From the NCBI RefSeq assembly GCF_017829975.1, contig NZ_JAEEGA010000010.1:161914-225913 (forward strand): 64,000 nucleotides of DNA, written 5' to 3'. A model generated the notes under the pieces. That model saw only the letters and a list, made by a program, of their open reading frames with translations. It did no database searches and was not told the origin of the DNA. This document shows, piece after piece, positions 34,346-44,301 of the stretch; the stretch's first letter is position 1, and each line of letters begins with the position of its first letter. Source of the DNA: Vagococcus allomyrinae (lineage in GTDB: Bacteria; Bacillota; Bacilli; Lactobacillales; Vagococcaceae). A program made the position numbers and the translations under genes.

Positions 34346-36310
34346 ATGGAAAAAATGACATTAAGCTCTGTGGAGGTAACCTCAGAGTTTTGGCAAGGTT
34401 ATCGTGACTTAATTGTTCAATCGGTCTTACCTTATCAGTGGTCCGTTATGAATGATCAGGCGGAAATTGTGATTGAAGGAGAACCTGGTGGCAAACCGAT
34501 CACGTCCAAAAACAGTCATGTCGTGGCTAATTTGAGAATCGCTCAGGGCTTAGAGGAAGGGCGATTCTCCGGTTATCCCTTTCAAGACAGTGATGCTTAT
34601 AAGTGGTTAGAAGCGGCTGCCTATAGTTTCGCTTATCATCCAGATGATAATTTAAGAAAAATAACAGATCGTCTAATCGATTTAATTGCTGGCGTTCAAG
34701 AGGATGATGGTTATTTGGTAACCTATTTTCAAATCGAATGTCCGGAACGGAAATTTAAACGGCTGCAACAGTCTCATGAGCATTACACGATGGGCCATTA
34801 TATTGAAGCGGGAATTGCCTATTATCAAGCGACTGGAAATAGCAAAGCTTTAACGATCGCCACGAGGATGGCTGATTGCATTGACGAGAACTTTGGTCTG
34901 GAAGCGGGGAAAATTGATGGTGCTGATGGTCACCCTGAAATAGAAATCGCTCTGGCTAAATTATACGAGTTAACGAATGAACAGAAGTATCTGGATTTAG
35001 TGAGGTATTTTATTAATCGTCGAGGGGCCGATCCTGATTTTTATGCCAAGCAAAATTTGGCTGATGGTCTTCAAAATGACATTATAGCTGGCATGGGTGA
35101 TTTCCCTCCAAGTTACTATCAAGCTGATGGTTTACCTGTTAATCAGGAGGTGCTAGAGGGGCATGCGGTGCGGGTTGTCTACTTATGTGCTGGCATGGCT
35201 CATGTGGCGAGGTTAACGGAGGATCGGGAGCTCTTGTCTGCCTGTGATCGGTTTTGGACGACGATTGTTACGAAACGGATGTATATTACCGGTGGGGTTG
35301 GTTCAACGAATCTGGGTGAAGCCTTTACGACCGATTATGATTTGCCGAATGATACGGTTTACGCTGAAACGTGTGCCTCTGTGGGCATGGTCTTTTTTGC
35401 CAAGCAAATGTTGGGGAATCGTGTTGATAGCCGTTATGGGGATGTCATTGAAAAGGAATTGTTTAACGGTGCTCTTAGTGGGATGTCCTTGGACGGAAAG
35501 CATTTCTTTTATGTAAATCCGTTGGAAGTCGACCCGGAAATAACCAAAAAGAACCCTTCTCGAAAGCACGCCTTATCGCGCAGAGCAGAATGGTTTGGTT
35601 GCGCTTGTTGTCCCAGTAATTTGGCGCGACTAATTACCTCGGTGGAGTCGTATATTTATGAAGTGACTAAGGATACTATTCTAATTGATCAATTTATTGC
35701 CAATAAGGCTGAGTTTTCCAATGGCGTGGCGATTGAGCAAGTCAATCATTTTCCGTGGGGTCAGGCTATTCAGGTGACTGTGGTAAATCCTCTAGAAAAA
35801 CCGGTAAAGCTAGGTATTCGGATTCCTGATTGGACAAATAAGGGATACAAACTGACCGTTAATGGCAAAGACGTTGTTGGGTCGGTGGAAAATGGTTATC
35901 TGATGTTGTTGCTTGGGGAGAAAGAGACGCAACTCGTGATTGAGTTTGATTTATCGGTTAAATTAATTCAGGCAAATCATTCAGTCAGATATGATATTGG
36001 CAAAGTGGCGGTTCAGCGTGGGCCACTGGTCTATTGTACAGAACAAGTGGATAACCCTGATTCTTTATGGAAGTATCGCTTGCTGCTCGAGGGAGAGCAA
36101 AAAAGTGTCCACCGCCCTGACCTCTTGGGTGGTGTGACGGTCATTGAAGCAGAGGCTGCACTTTTAGTTGATCATTCTGAGGCTTTATATACGGAGTACC
36201 AGGCGCCGATGACTGAAAAGGTTACGCTTAACTTAATCCCTTACTATGCTTGGGCGAATCGAGCGGAAGGCCAGATGTCTGTCTGGCAACACGTTGCTAT
36301 AAAAGGCTAA
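34346..36310 (+). CDS. GH127 beta-L-arabinofuranosidase
   Basis: 654 residues of the former DUF1680 family. The zinc/thiolate active site is present: Glu341 and Cys343 in YAETCASVG, and Cys421-Cys422 in GCACCPSNLAR. The spacing is like that of the characterised bifidobacterial enzyme, where Glu338, Cys340, Cys417 and Cys418 bind zinc and one cysteine is the nucleophile. Alpha/alpha-barrel then two beta-sandwich domains. No signal peptide. It acts on arabinose-containing oligosaccharides brought in by ABC importer 1. GGGAGG ribosome site. Confidence 0.92.
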   Translation: MEKMTLSSVEVTSEFWQGYRDLIVQSVLPYQWSVMNDQAEIVIEGEPGGKPITSKNSHVVANLRIAQGLEEGRFSGYPFQDSDAYKWLEAAAYSFAYHPDDNLRKITDRLIDLIAGVQEDDGYLVTYFQIECPERKFKRLQQSHEHYTMGHYIEAGIAYYQATGNSKALTIATRMADCIDENFGLEAGKIDGADGHPEIEIALAKLYELTNEQKYLDLVRYFINRRGADPDFYAKQNLADGLQNDIIAGMGDFPPSYYQADGLPVNQEVLEGHAVRVVYLCAGMAHVARLTEDRELLSACDRFWTTIVTKRMYITGGVGSTNLGEAFTTDYDLPNDTVYAETCASVGMVFFAKQMLGNRVDSRYGDVIEKELFNGALSGMSLDGKHFFYVNPLEVDPEITKKNPSRKHALSRRAEWFGCACCPSNLARLITSVESYIYEVTKDTILIDQFIANKAEFSNGVAIEQVNHFPWGQAIQVTVVNPLEKPVKLGIRIPDWTNKGYKLTVNGKDVVGSVENGYLMLLLGEKETQLVIEFDLSVKLIQANHSVRYDIGKVAVQRGPLVYCTEQVDNPDSLWKYRLLLEGEQKSVHRPDLLGGVTVIEAEAALLVDHSEALYTEYQAPMTEKVTLNLIPYYAWANRAEGQMSVWQHVAIKG

Positions 36311-36390
36311 ATCATTTAGAATTAATTTAGACATTAGTGAGTTTAGTGTGTTGATTAGTTAAACCAATGATGAAAAGAGGGATCAAGCGA

Positions 36391-37467
36391 ATGAAGATGT
36401 CATTTAGATGGTACGGTGAAGGGAACGATCCTATTCCGCTAGCTTATGTCCGGCAAATTCCTGGAATGGAGGAAGTGGTTTGGGCATTACACGACAAAGA
36501 GGCTGGGGAGGTCTGGACAGAGGCGGAAATTAAAGCTGAAATGGCTTATATCGAATCCCAAGGATTAAAGGCGACAATTGTTGAAAGTCTTAATATTCAT
36601 GAAGATATTAAGTTAGGGTTACCAACTCGGGATCGGTATATCAAAGTTTATCAAGAAAGTCTTAAAAATCTTGGGAAAAATGGGGTCAAAGTGGTTTGCT
36701 ATAATTTTATGCCGATTTTTGATTGGACGCGGACAGAGATGTTTCATCCTTTAGAAGATGGCTCGACGGCTTTGTTTTTTGGAAAAGGGAAAATTATGGC
36801 GATCAATCCTCAAGAATTAGTTGAGATGGTTGCGGAAGAAAGCCAAGGTCTAACCTTACCAGGTTGGGAACCAGAGCGACTGAAGGGGATTAAGGCCTTA
36901 TTTCAAGCTTACGATGGAATGACTGAAGAACGGTTAAGAGAAAATTTTCGCTACTTTATTGATGCGATTATCCCAACTTGTGAAGCCTTCGACATTAAGA
37001 TGGCCATTCATCCAGATGATCCGCCATTTTCGATTTTTGGTCTGCCGCGATTGGTTAATAATCAGGCTAATATCGACAAATTGTTGGCGATTAACCCTAG
37101 CCCGTATAATGGTTTAACCTTCTGTACCGGTTCCTTAGGTGCTGATCTGCGTAATGAGCTGGTGCCGATGATTAAACGATATCAAGAGCGGATTCATTTT
37201 ATGCATGTTCGCAATGTGCGAGTGGCTTCTAATGGTGACTTTAGTGAAGTCTCTCATCGGACAGCAGATGGCACAGTGGATATTACTGGTGTCATGAATG
37301 CTTTGAGTCAGATTGACTATCAAGGTTATCTCCGCCCAGACCATGGCCGTCATGTTTTTGGGGAAGATAAAGCCACTTGTCGTCCAGGCTATGGCTTATA
37401 CGATCGTGGAATGGGCGCGATGTATTTATTGGGAAGCTGGGATATGGCGCAGCAATTAAATCAGTGA
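36391..37467 (+). CDS. uxuA: Mannonate dehydratase
   Basis: 358 residues. Starts MKMSFRWYGEGNDPIPLAYVRQIPG like UxuA; conserved metal-site segments MAIHPDDPPFSIFGLPR, TFCTGSLGA, IHFMHVRNV and LRPDHGRHVFG are present. It converts D-mannonate to 2-keto-3-deoxygluconate in glucuronate breakdown. ATG 36391 is chosen because AAAGAGGGA precedes it; an ATG at 36367 is in frame without a ribosome site. No UxuB, UxaC, KdgK or KdgA is in the window, so the rest of the pathway lies elsewhere. It indicates that the glycan of this cluster contains glucuronic acid. Confidence 0.93.
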   Translation: MKMSFRWYGEGNDPIPLAYVRQIPGMEEVVWALHDKEAGEVWTEAEIKAEMAYIESQGLKATIVESLNIHEDIKLGLPTRDRYIKVYQESLKNLGKNGVKVVCYNFMPIFDWTRTEMFHPLEDGSTALFFGKGKIMAINPQELVEMVAEESQGLTLPGWEPERLKGIKALFQAYDGMTEERLRENFRYFIDAIIPTCEAFDIKMAIHPDDPPFSIFGLPRLVNNQANIDKLLAINPSPYNGLTFCTGSLGADLRNELVPMIKRYQERIHFMHVRNVRVASNGDFSEVSHRTADGTVDITGVMNALSQIDYQGYLRPDHGRHVFGEDKATCRPGYGLYDRGMGAMYLLGSWDMAQQLNQ

Positions 37468-37470
37468 GTC

Positions 37471-37512
37471 TTAACGAGCAGCTCTCCTTAATCAAGGGGT
37501 GCTGCTCGTTAA
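37471..37512 (+). terminator. Hairpin after uxuA
   Basis: TTAACGAGCAGC pairs exactly with GCTGCTCGTTAA over an 18-base loop. The T-run is poor (AATTATTTA), so termination efficiency is uncertain. Confidence 0.65.
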
Positions 37513-37635
37513 TTATTTATCATCAAATGTTGCCAATAATCAAGGCGAAAGCTGGGCAATTTGCCATAGAACAATAATAGCTCCTATGCTATAATAATCA
37601 AATGATATGATGTTATAACAAAGGAGATGAATGTG

Positions 37636-38364
37636 ATGTCAATACGAACGAATAGTGATTTGCCTTTATACGCTCAAATAGCCAACGAGCTGCGGGCTAA
37701 CATTCAAACTGAAAAGTGGCAGGAAGGGGACCGAATTCCGACTGAATTTGAGCTTTGCGAGATTTATCACGTCAGTCGAATTACCATCCGCAAAGCGATT
37801 GAAGAGTTGGTCAGGGAGAATTTGTTGTATCGTGAACGATCAAAAGGGACCTTTGTCCAGCAAATGACGGTGGAGAGTAATGACCATTCGACGGTGATCA
37901 AAAGCTTTACGAAAGAACTGCAGGAGCGGGGGAAGATGGCCCGAACGGTGATGGCAACGATTGACATCAGTCACGCTGACAAACGTTTGGCTAAGTTTAT
38001 GAACGTTCAAGTTGGTGAAAAAATCTTGGTGTTAAAGCGAACTAGAGGTGACGAGGATTCAACCTTTGCTTATTTCATCACGTATTTTACGTTTAATAAG
38101 GAGTATTCTTTGGACTATCGCAAGTACAAAGAGTCGTTTTATGAGTACCTCAAAGAACACGGGGTTGCCATCAGTGAGGAGCGCGAATACGTCGAAGCGG
38201 TTAAACCTAATTTGGAGATCCAAAAAGCGTTAAAGATTAAGGCTGATGAGGCGGTATTAAAACGGGTGCGTTTTACTCAAGATCAATCATCTGATTTTTA
38301 CGAATACAGTGAATGTTATTACATAGGAAGTAAGTATCGCTATTACTTGGATTTTTCTGGCTGA
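37636..38364 (+). CDS. GntR-family regulator (HutC/UTRA subfamily)
   Basis: 242 residues. N-terminal GntR winged helix (LPLYAQIANELRANIQTEKWQEGDRIPTEFELCEIYHVSRITIRKAIEELV) and a UTRA sensor domain with RTRGDEDSTFAYFITYF. It probably represses the GH38/ABC 2 operon that follows, with a sugar or sugar phosphate as inducer. ATG 37636 has AAGGAG at nine bases; ATG 37627 is immediately next to it and unlikely. TATAAT occurs about 45 bases upstream. Confidence 0.92.
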   Translation: MSIRTNSDLPLYAQIANELRANIQTEKWQEGDRIPTEFELCEIYHVSRITIRKAIEELVRENLLYRERSKGTFVQQMTVESNDHSTVIKSFTKELQERGKMARTVMATIDISHADKRLAKFMNVQVGEKILVLKRTRGDEDSTFAYFITYFTFNKEYSLDYRKYKESFYEYLKEHGVAISEEREYVEAVKPNLEIQKALKIKADEAVLKRVRFTQDQSSDFYEYSECYYIGSKYRYYLDFSG

Positions 38365-38569
38365 AAATTAGGACATAAGCTGGTGATAACAGGGATATCA
38401 AGGGATTAAAATAGACAATACAAAGAAATTTATTGTGTTATAATCATTATAAAGTCATGACAAAGAGACTTTAAAGGGTTAGATACATAGGTTTCTTTTT
38501 TTAGTTAAAATGGAACCGCTTTATTTGCAATGTTGAAAATGAGACTTGGCAGAGGAAAGAGGGAGAGCA

Positions 38570-40999
38570 GTGAAACAATTATCGAAAAAGTGGAAGATTT
38601 ATCTGATTCATCATTCTCATACGGATATTGGGTATACCGATCGGCAGGAGAAGATTGAGCGCTATCACGTGGATTTTATTAGACAGGCCATCGCCATTGT
38701 GGATGACATTAAAGCCGGTAAAAAAGAGTGGGATGGGTTTTGTTGGACCTGTGAAAACTATTGGCAAGTGGAAAACTTTTATAAACACGCCTCACCTGAA
38801 GAACGGCAAACCTTTGAACAGTATGTGGAAGAAGGATATCTTGATGTGGGCCTGAATTATTTGAACATGACGGAGCTAGTGGACAAAGATATTTTGGAGC
38901 GGATGTTAGCTCGTGGCAAAGTTTTTGCTGATGGCATCAAGCGTCCCTTAACGTCAGCGATGACGGCAGATATTAATGGTTTTGCTTGGGGATATAGCCA
39001 ATCATTAGTCGATCAAGGCGTCAAGAATTTATTTTCTTGTTTGCACGCTCATCATGGCATGCATCCACTGTTTAAAAAACAACGGCCTTTTTGGTGGGAG
39101 ACACCTAATGGGGAGCAATTATTAGTTTGGAATTCTGATCATTATCATCTAGGCAATGAATTTTATTTGGCTCCTAATGGACAGACTTCTTATCAAATTA
39201 AAGATGAGTTTGTTGGGGATCTGACAACGGATCAGTTAGTGGTAGCTGAAAAACGAATTTTTCGCTATTTGGCTAATTTGGAAAAGGAAGACTATCCTTA
39301 TGATTTTGTGCCGACGATGATCTCTGGCTTTATTTCAGATAATGCGGCTCCTAATGGGGAGATTATCCCGCTTCTTAGACGTTGGAATCAACAATTTGGT
39401 CAAGACGTTGAGATTGAAATGGTAGGCTTAAACCACTTTTTTGAGATCCTTCGTCAGCAACCACAGGAGATTCCGGTTTATTCTGGGGATTGGCCTGATT
39501 GGTGGGCTGATGGTGTCGGGTCAACACCAGCCGCCACCAAAATTTATCGGGATGCTCAGCGGAAGTATCAGCTGTCATTAAAACTTGGTTCAAATGGCAC
39601 TGGCCAGCCAGACCAATTTCAATTGGCGGAAGATAATCTGATGATGTATGCGGAACACACTTGGGGCTATTCTTCCTCGGTGTCAGAGCCGTGGAATACC
39701 TTGGTCAATGATTTAGATTTTCGGAAGGCCGCTTATGCGACTAATGCCAATCGTCAAATTTCAAGTCATTTAGATGAACTTTTGAGTGAGTTAGGTGAAG
39801 TGTCCATTCGACCGAATCGTGAGAAGTATTTTAAAGTGATCAATCCCCACGATCGTCCCGTGAAAGATCATGTTAAAGTGTTGATCGAAGATTGGGAAAC
39901 CATTGACAATCAACGCATTACCGGTGATTTAACTGATTATTTTGAAGTGATCGACTGCCGATCAGGTGCAATTTTGGCTTGCCAAGTGGAGAAAACTGCG
40001 CGAGCGATTGAGATTGCTTTTGTAATTAGTTTGGACGCAGAAGAAAGCTGCAAGGTACAGGTGGTTAAAAAACAATATGAGCCTGCGATTTTTAGAAATG
40101 AGGCTTATATCGGTTCTGATGGGGTGGAGGATATTGCGACCTACCCGGGGAAAATTCTGACAAACTCAAGTTATGAGATCGTTAATCAGTTTTTCCAGCT
40201 GACCTTTGATCATCAAGGGATCGCCAGTATCAAAAACCGGCAAACTCAGCAGGAATTGGTGAGACAGGACAGTCAGCGACCATTTATCGGGATTTATGAA
40301 AAAACACCGATCACGACGGATCCATGTGATGAACGGCGACGGATGGGGCGCAATCGCAAAGGGCGCGTGGTGGAGCGACAGATAGCTGTTCTTGAAGAGG
40401 TTCAGTTAATCAATGACGGGGCGGTCTATACAACGATTCAATTAAACTATCAGTTAGCCGGCACACAGTTTTATTATCTTCGCTTGAAGGTATACAAAGA
40501 GCTGCCAGTTATTACGGCTGTTGTTCGTCTGCAAAAGCAAAATGAATGGGCGCCAGAAAATCTCTACGTTTCATTGCCTTTTAGCTTAGGAACTGGCACG
40601 ACTACCTTTATGGAAAAAACGGGAACGCTTTTTAGACCAGGGATTGATCAGCTGCCAGGCACTAACACAGATTTTTATTTATTGCAAAATGGGTTCTGTT
40701 TGACTAAAGAAGAGGAGCCTTCCTTAGTCGTTGCCCTTAAAGATACGCCTTTGGTGACAGTGGGAGAGCTAGACCATCATTTGATTGAACTTTGTAGCCC
40801 GGCAACTCATCAAAAAAATCAGCAAGCTCTTTATTCTTGGGTGATGAACAATTACTGGGAAACGAATTTTAAAGTTGACCTTTCTGGGTTTTATGAATTT
40901 GAGTACAATTTGGCTCTGGCTCCAGCGGAGAAGACAGTGGCGGAGTTAGCTGCTTTTTGTCAGGGAATCAATCAAGGCATTATGGCAATACCAATATAG
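38570..40999 (+). CDS. GH38-like glycosidase (alpha-mannosidase superfamily, DUF5054-type)
   Basis: About 809 residues. The opening IYLIHHSHTDIGYTD is the metal-binding H-x-D of GH38; MTADINGFAWGYSQSL is the expected nucleophile region. The C-terminal half is the beta-rich GH38 tail. Divergence from classic alpha-mannosidases makes the sugar uncertain. GTG 38570 has GAGGGAG upstream; a TTG at 38546 is in frame but weak. No signal peptide. It is followed 20 bases later by ABC importer 2, so it acts on the imported sugar. Confidence 0.82.
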   Translation: MKQLSKKWKIYLIHHSHTDIGYTDRQEKIERYHVDFIRQAIAIVDDIKAGKKEWDGFCWTCENYWQVENFYKHASPEERQTFEQYVEEGYLDVGLNYLNMTELVDKDILERMLARGKVFADGIKRPLTSAMTADINGFAWGYSQSLVDQGVKNLFSCLHAHHGMHPLFKKQRPFWWETPNGEQLLVWNSDHYHLGNEFYLAPNGQTSYQIKDEFVGDLTTDQLVVAEKRIFRYLANLEKEDYPYDFVPTMISGFISDNAAPNGEIIPLLRRWNQQFGQDVEIEMVGLNHFFEILRQQPQEIPVYSGDWPDWWADGVGSTPAATKIYRDAQRKYQLSLKLGSNGTGQPDQFQLAEDNLMMYAEHTWGYSSSVSEPWNTLVNDLDFRKAAYATNANRQISSHLDELLSELGEVSIRPNREKYFKVINPHDRPVKDHVKVLIEDWETIDNQRITGDLTDYFEVIDCRSGAILACQVEKTARAIEIAFVISLDAEESCKVQVVKKQYEPAIFRNEAYIGSDGVEDIATYPGKILTNSSYEIVNQFFQLTFDHQGIASIKNRQTQQELVRQDSQRPFIGIYEKTPITTDPCDERRRMGRNRKGRVVERQIAVLEEVQLINDGAVYTTIQLNYQLAGTQFYYLRLKVYKELPVITAVVRLQKQNEWAPENLYVSLPFSLGTGTTTFMEKTGTLFRPGIDQLPGTNTDFYLLQNGFCLTKEEEPSLVVALKDTPLVTVGELDHHLIELCSPATHQKNQQALYSWVMNNYWETNFKVDLSGFYEFEYNLALAPAEKTVAELAAFCQGINQGIMAIPI

Positions 41000-41019
41000 T
41001 AGTGAAGGGGAGAAAAAGT

Positions 41020-42258
41020 ATGAAAAAGAGTATCATAGGTGTACTGCTACTGGCTAGTTTGTTGACTGTTAGTGCCTGTGGCAATAGTTCTAAGGAAGGG
41101 AAAGGCAGCGACGACAAAGTGGTTGAACTTCATTCCGACAAAGGCGAAAAGAAGACCATGAAAAATGTGATCCCAATTATTAAGGATCAAACAGGGTTAA
41201 CGTTAAAAAATGTGGATACCATTGATTTTTCGGCTTATCAGACCAATATTCAACAATCTTTGTCCTCTAAAAAGGCGCCAGATTTATTTACTTGGTGGAC
41301 GGGAAGTCAGTTAAACGAATTAGTGGCCAATGATTTAGTGGAGGATTTGACAGATGTTTGGCCAGAATTTGTTAAGGCTGGGGTCAGTGATGAGATTAAA
41401 GAGGGCTTGTCGGTCGATGGGAAAGTTTATGGCAGTCCTCTAAATATTCTCTATAATGGAGTCTTCTACAATAAAGAAATATTTACTGAGAACAACTTGG
41501 AAGAACCCAAAACACTGGATGATTTTCTGGCGATTTGCGAGGCCTTAAAGAAAAAAGGCATTACGCCGATTGGTTTGGGCAATACGTGGCAATCTTTTGT
41601 TTGGCCAATGGCGTTAGTTGGCAGTATGGATCCGACGTTATATGACGAGTGGACAGCTGGCAAAGTCGGTTTTGACGATCCGCGTCTGAAAAAAGTGTTT
41701 TATCTCTGGGCGGATATGTTGGAAAAAGGTTACTTTACAGCCCAGCAACAAGATCAGGCGAAAGATTTTGCGACGGGGCAGGTGGCGATGATTTTAAATG
41801 CGACGAATATGGTAGCTGGTTTTACGGAAGACTATGGGCTAGTTTCAGGTGAGAACATCGATATCTTCGTGTTACCTAGTCAAAAAGCTGACCAAAAGCG
41901 GACGATCTTTTATGAAGTGGCCCCTATTTTAGTGGCTAAAAATGGTCAAAAGAAGGAAGAGGCCATCAAGGTGTTAACTGCCTATTATGATCAAGAGGCC
42001 CAACAAGCGTATGCCGATATCTCAGGATCGGCTGCGACCACCAATGTTAAGTTTGCTGATGCGATCAGTAAGCGTTTGAGTGAGGATGCTGGCGATTCAG
42101 AGAACTTTAATTTGAAGCTACGTTATTATGAGCAATTCACACCGGAAATCGTGAATCTGTCGATTGATGAGTATTGGAAGATTGCCGATAAACCGACGAA
42201 AGAACAGGTGGATAAAAGCTTAGAGGAGATTCAAAAGCAGTGGGAAGCGGTCAAATAA
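41020..42258 (+). CDS. ABC sugar importer 2, solute-binding lipoprotein
   Basis: 412 residues with signal peptide and lipobox LTVSAC. Solute-binding motifs: PDLFTWWTGSQLNELVANDLVEDLTD, VFYNKEIFTENNLEEPKTLDDF, VAMILNATNMVAGF. It binds the sugar taken in by the two permeases that follow. AAGGGGAG precedes ATG 41020; an upstream in-frame ATG at 40957 lies inside the GH38 gene. Confidence 0.92.
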   Translation: MKKSIIGVLLLASLLTVSACGNSSKEGKGSDDKVVELHSDKGEKKTMKNVIPIIKDQTGLTLKNVDTIDFSAYQTNIQQSLSSKKAPDLFTWWTGSQLNELVANDLVEDLTDVWPEFVKAGVSDEIKEGLSVDGKVYGSPLNILYNGVFYNKEIFTENNLEEPKTLDDFLAICEALKKKGITPIGLGNTWQSFVWPMALVGSMDPTLYDEWTAGKVGFDDPRLKKVFYLWADMLEKGYFTAQQQDQAKDFATGQVAMILNATNMVAGFTEDYGLVSGENIDIFVLPSQKADQKRTIFYEVAPILVAKNGQKKEEAIKVLTAYYDQEAQQAYADISGSAATTNVKFADAISKRLSEDAGDSENFNLKLRYYEQFTPEIVNLSIDEYWKIADKPTKEQVDKSLEEIQKQWEAVK

Positions 42259-42292
42259 ATAGTTTGTTAGGCAGCGGTAATTGAATAAAAGG

Positions 42293-42325
42293 TGAGGCAA
42301 GGGTTGGATTCCCTGCCTCATTTTT
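42293..42325 (+). terminator. Terminator-like hairpin between binding protein and permease genes, operon 2
   Basis: TGAGGCAAGGG pairs with CCCTGCCTCA with one bulge and is followed by TTTTTA. It is a good partial terminator that would give more binding-protein mRNA than permease mRNA. Confidence 0.72.
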
Positions 42326-42339
42326 AGAAAAGGGGTTCT

Positions 42340-43212
42340 ATGATGAAAACGAAAAAGGAACGAATTATTCCGTATCTCTATGTGCTTCCGGCGGCTCTCT
42401 TGGTTTTTCTTTTCTTTATTACATCCACGGTCTTTACGCTTTATGCTGGTTTTACCGACTGGGATGGTTTAAGTAAGATGAATTTTACTGGCTTGACTAA
42501 CTATCTGGCCTTAATCCAAGATGCTTATTTTCTACAATCAGCGATTAATACCTTAATCTGGGTGTTGGCTGCTTTGATTATTCCGGTGTTAATCCCACTG
42601 GCTTTGGCGATTATTATTTCCAGAACCAATTTTCATAGTACCTACAAAAACATCTTTTATTTGCCAAATGCAGTTTCGCCGACAATTGGTGCGTTAATTT
42701 TGACGACGTTACTGTCTAACTATGGCTTGCCCAAGTTATTTGGTTTAATGGGTTTTGAAAGTTTGGACACGTATTGGCTGGGAATTCCTTATGTTAATAC
42801 GTTTGTCATGATTGGCTCGAGCGTCTGGCAAGGGATTGGCACAAACCTGATTTTGTTTGTGGTGGGATTGAGCAACATCCCGCCAGAACCGATTGAAGCG
42901 GCTCAATTAGATGGCGCTAGTGGGTTATCTCTTTATCGCCATGTCATTTTGCCGTTACTAAAACCAACCACGGTGATTGTCTTGTTGATGGCGTTGGTCA
43001 ACAGCTTTAAAACCTTTGACATTATCTGGATGATGTCTGGAGGAGGGCCTTATAGAACGTCGGAAACATTGGCGGTGACCATGTATAAAGAGACCTTCAT
43101 TAATGGCAAATACGGCTATGGTTCAGCCGTTGCGACGGTACTTTCGGTGATTGTCCTGTTTATTTCATGGTTCTATTTAAAGAAAACGTTTAATGAAGGC
43201 GAGGGACATTAA
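42340..43212 (+). CDS. ABC sugar importer 2, permease (MalF/UgpA type)
   Basis: 290 residues, six expected membrane helices, EAA loop IEAAQLDGASGLSLYRHVILPLLKPT. AAAAGGGG before tandem ATGs. It overlaps nothing upstream and ends just before the second permease. Confidence 0.92.
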   Translation: MMKTKKERIIPYLYVLPAALLVFLFFITSTVFTLYAGFTDWDGLSKMNFTGLTNYLALIQDAYFLQSAINTLIWVLAALIIPVLIPLALAIIISRTNFHSTYKNIFYLPNAVSPTIGALILTTLLSNYGLPKLFGLMGFESLDTYWLGIPYVNTFVMIGSSVWQGIGTNLILFVVGLSNIPPEPIEAAQLDGASGLSLYRHVILPLLKPTTVIVLLMALVNSFKTFDIIWMMSGGGPYRTSETLAVTMYKETFINGKYGYGSAVATVLSVIVLFISWFYLKKTFNEGEGH

Positions 43213-43213
43213 G

Positions 43214-44050
43214 ATGAATCGGATTCGTAAGAGCAATTCCAAGTTGTTAAATTTGATTATCAGTTTGATCGCCTTTGTCTGGATTTTTCCTTTTCTTTTT
43301 GTGTTGTTTAATAGTGTTAAGTCTGGCACTGAATACAATCTGGGGAATTTCTGGGACCTACCTAAAGCGATCTCCTTAGGTGAGACGATGACGTTTATCC
43401 TATCGCGGATCGCTATTAATTCCGCCATGCTCAATAGCATTATTTATGGGGTTGTCGGAGCTTCCTTGGCTATTTTGTTGTCGTCGTTGGCGGCCTATGG
43501 GGTGACCAAGTTACCGATCAAAGGGAAGTTTTACTGGTTTTTACTGATTTATAGCGGTACGATCTTCCCTTTTCAAATGTATTTAGTGCCGGTTTATCGA
43601 GCTTATTTAAAAATTGGCTTATACGATACCAAGATTGGCATGATTTTGTTTTACATGGCCATCTCAATTCCTTTTTGTACGTTTGTTTTGCGCAACTTTT
43701 TTGGGTCGGTTGAAAATGAACTGTTGGAAGCGGCTCGCATGGATGGGGGCACAGACTTTGACATTTTTCGCAAGATCATGTTACCGATGGCGAAAGCACC
43801 GATATCGGCTTTGTTTTTATTCCAATTCTCTTTTATCTGGAATGATTTGCTTTTTGGCCTAACCTTTAGTAAGTCTGAATATGTTAGACCCATTATGCCT
43901 TCACTGTCCAATCTAGCAGGGGCTGGTGGCAATACTACCAACACACCAGCCCTTTTGGTATCTTGTATTATTGCTTCGATTCCCACAATTTTAATTTATG
44001 TTTTGCTAAATAAAAATTTTGAAGAGGGCTTTGTTTTAGGCGGGAAGTAG
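43214..44050 (+). CDS. ABC sugar importer 2, permease (MalG/UgpE type)
   Basis: 278 residues, six expected helices, EAA loop LLEAARMDGGTDFDIFRKIMLPMAKAPI. ATG 43214 has GGCGAGGGA eight bases upstream; the start at 43193 lies inside the previous gene. Last gene of the GH38-ABC 2 operon. No ATPase follows. Confidence 0.92.
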   Translation: MNRIRKSNSKLLNLIISLIAFVWIFPFLFVLFNSVKSGTEYNLGNFWDLPKAISLGETMTFILSRIAINSAMLNSIIYGVVGASLAILLSSLAAYGVTKLPIKGKFYWFLLIYSGTIFPFQMYLVPVYRAYLKIGLYDTKIGMILFYMAISIPFCTFVLRNFFGSVENELLEAARMDGGTDFDIFRKIMLPMAKAPISALFLFQFSFIWNDLLFGLTFSKSEYVRPIMPSLSNLAGAGGNTTNTPALLVSCIIASIPTILIYVLLNKNFEEGFVLGGK

Positions 44051-44142
44051 TGAGTGGTGGGGTTTAAGGCCGAATACATCTCTAGAGTTAGTCGTTTACA
44101 GCTGACTTTAGGGGTGTTTTATAGTGGGAATTTGTCATTAGC

Positions 44143-44162
44143 TTAGCCAATTTCTTGGCTAA
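44143..44162. terminator. Short hairpin after ABC operon 2
   Basis: TTAGCCAA pairs with TTGGCTAA around TTTC; no clear T-run follows. In the 250-base gap to the T7SS module a TATTAT -10-like element is also seen near 44265. Confidence 0.5.
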
Positions 44163-44301
44163 AAGTAGTTTGCTTTATTATCAATTTTAGTAGAAAAACC
44201 GTCTTATTGAACACTTAATAGATAATTTTAGTTTTTTGTATGTACATTTCTCCTATTTTTAGATATTATTAAGACATAATGATTGGAAATAGGAGTAGAT
44301 T

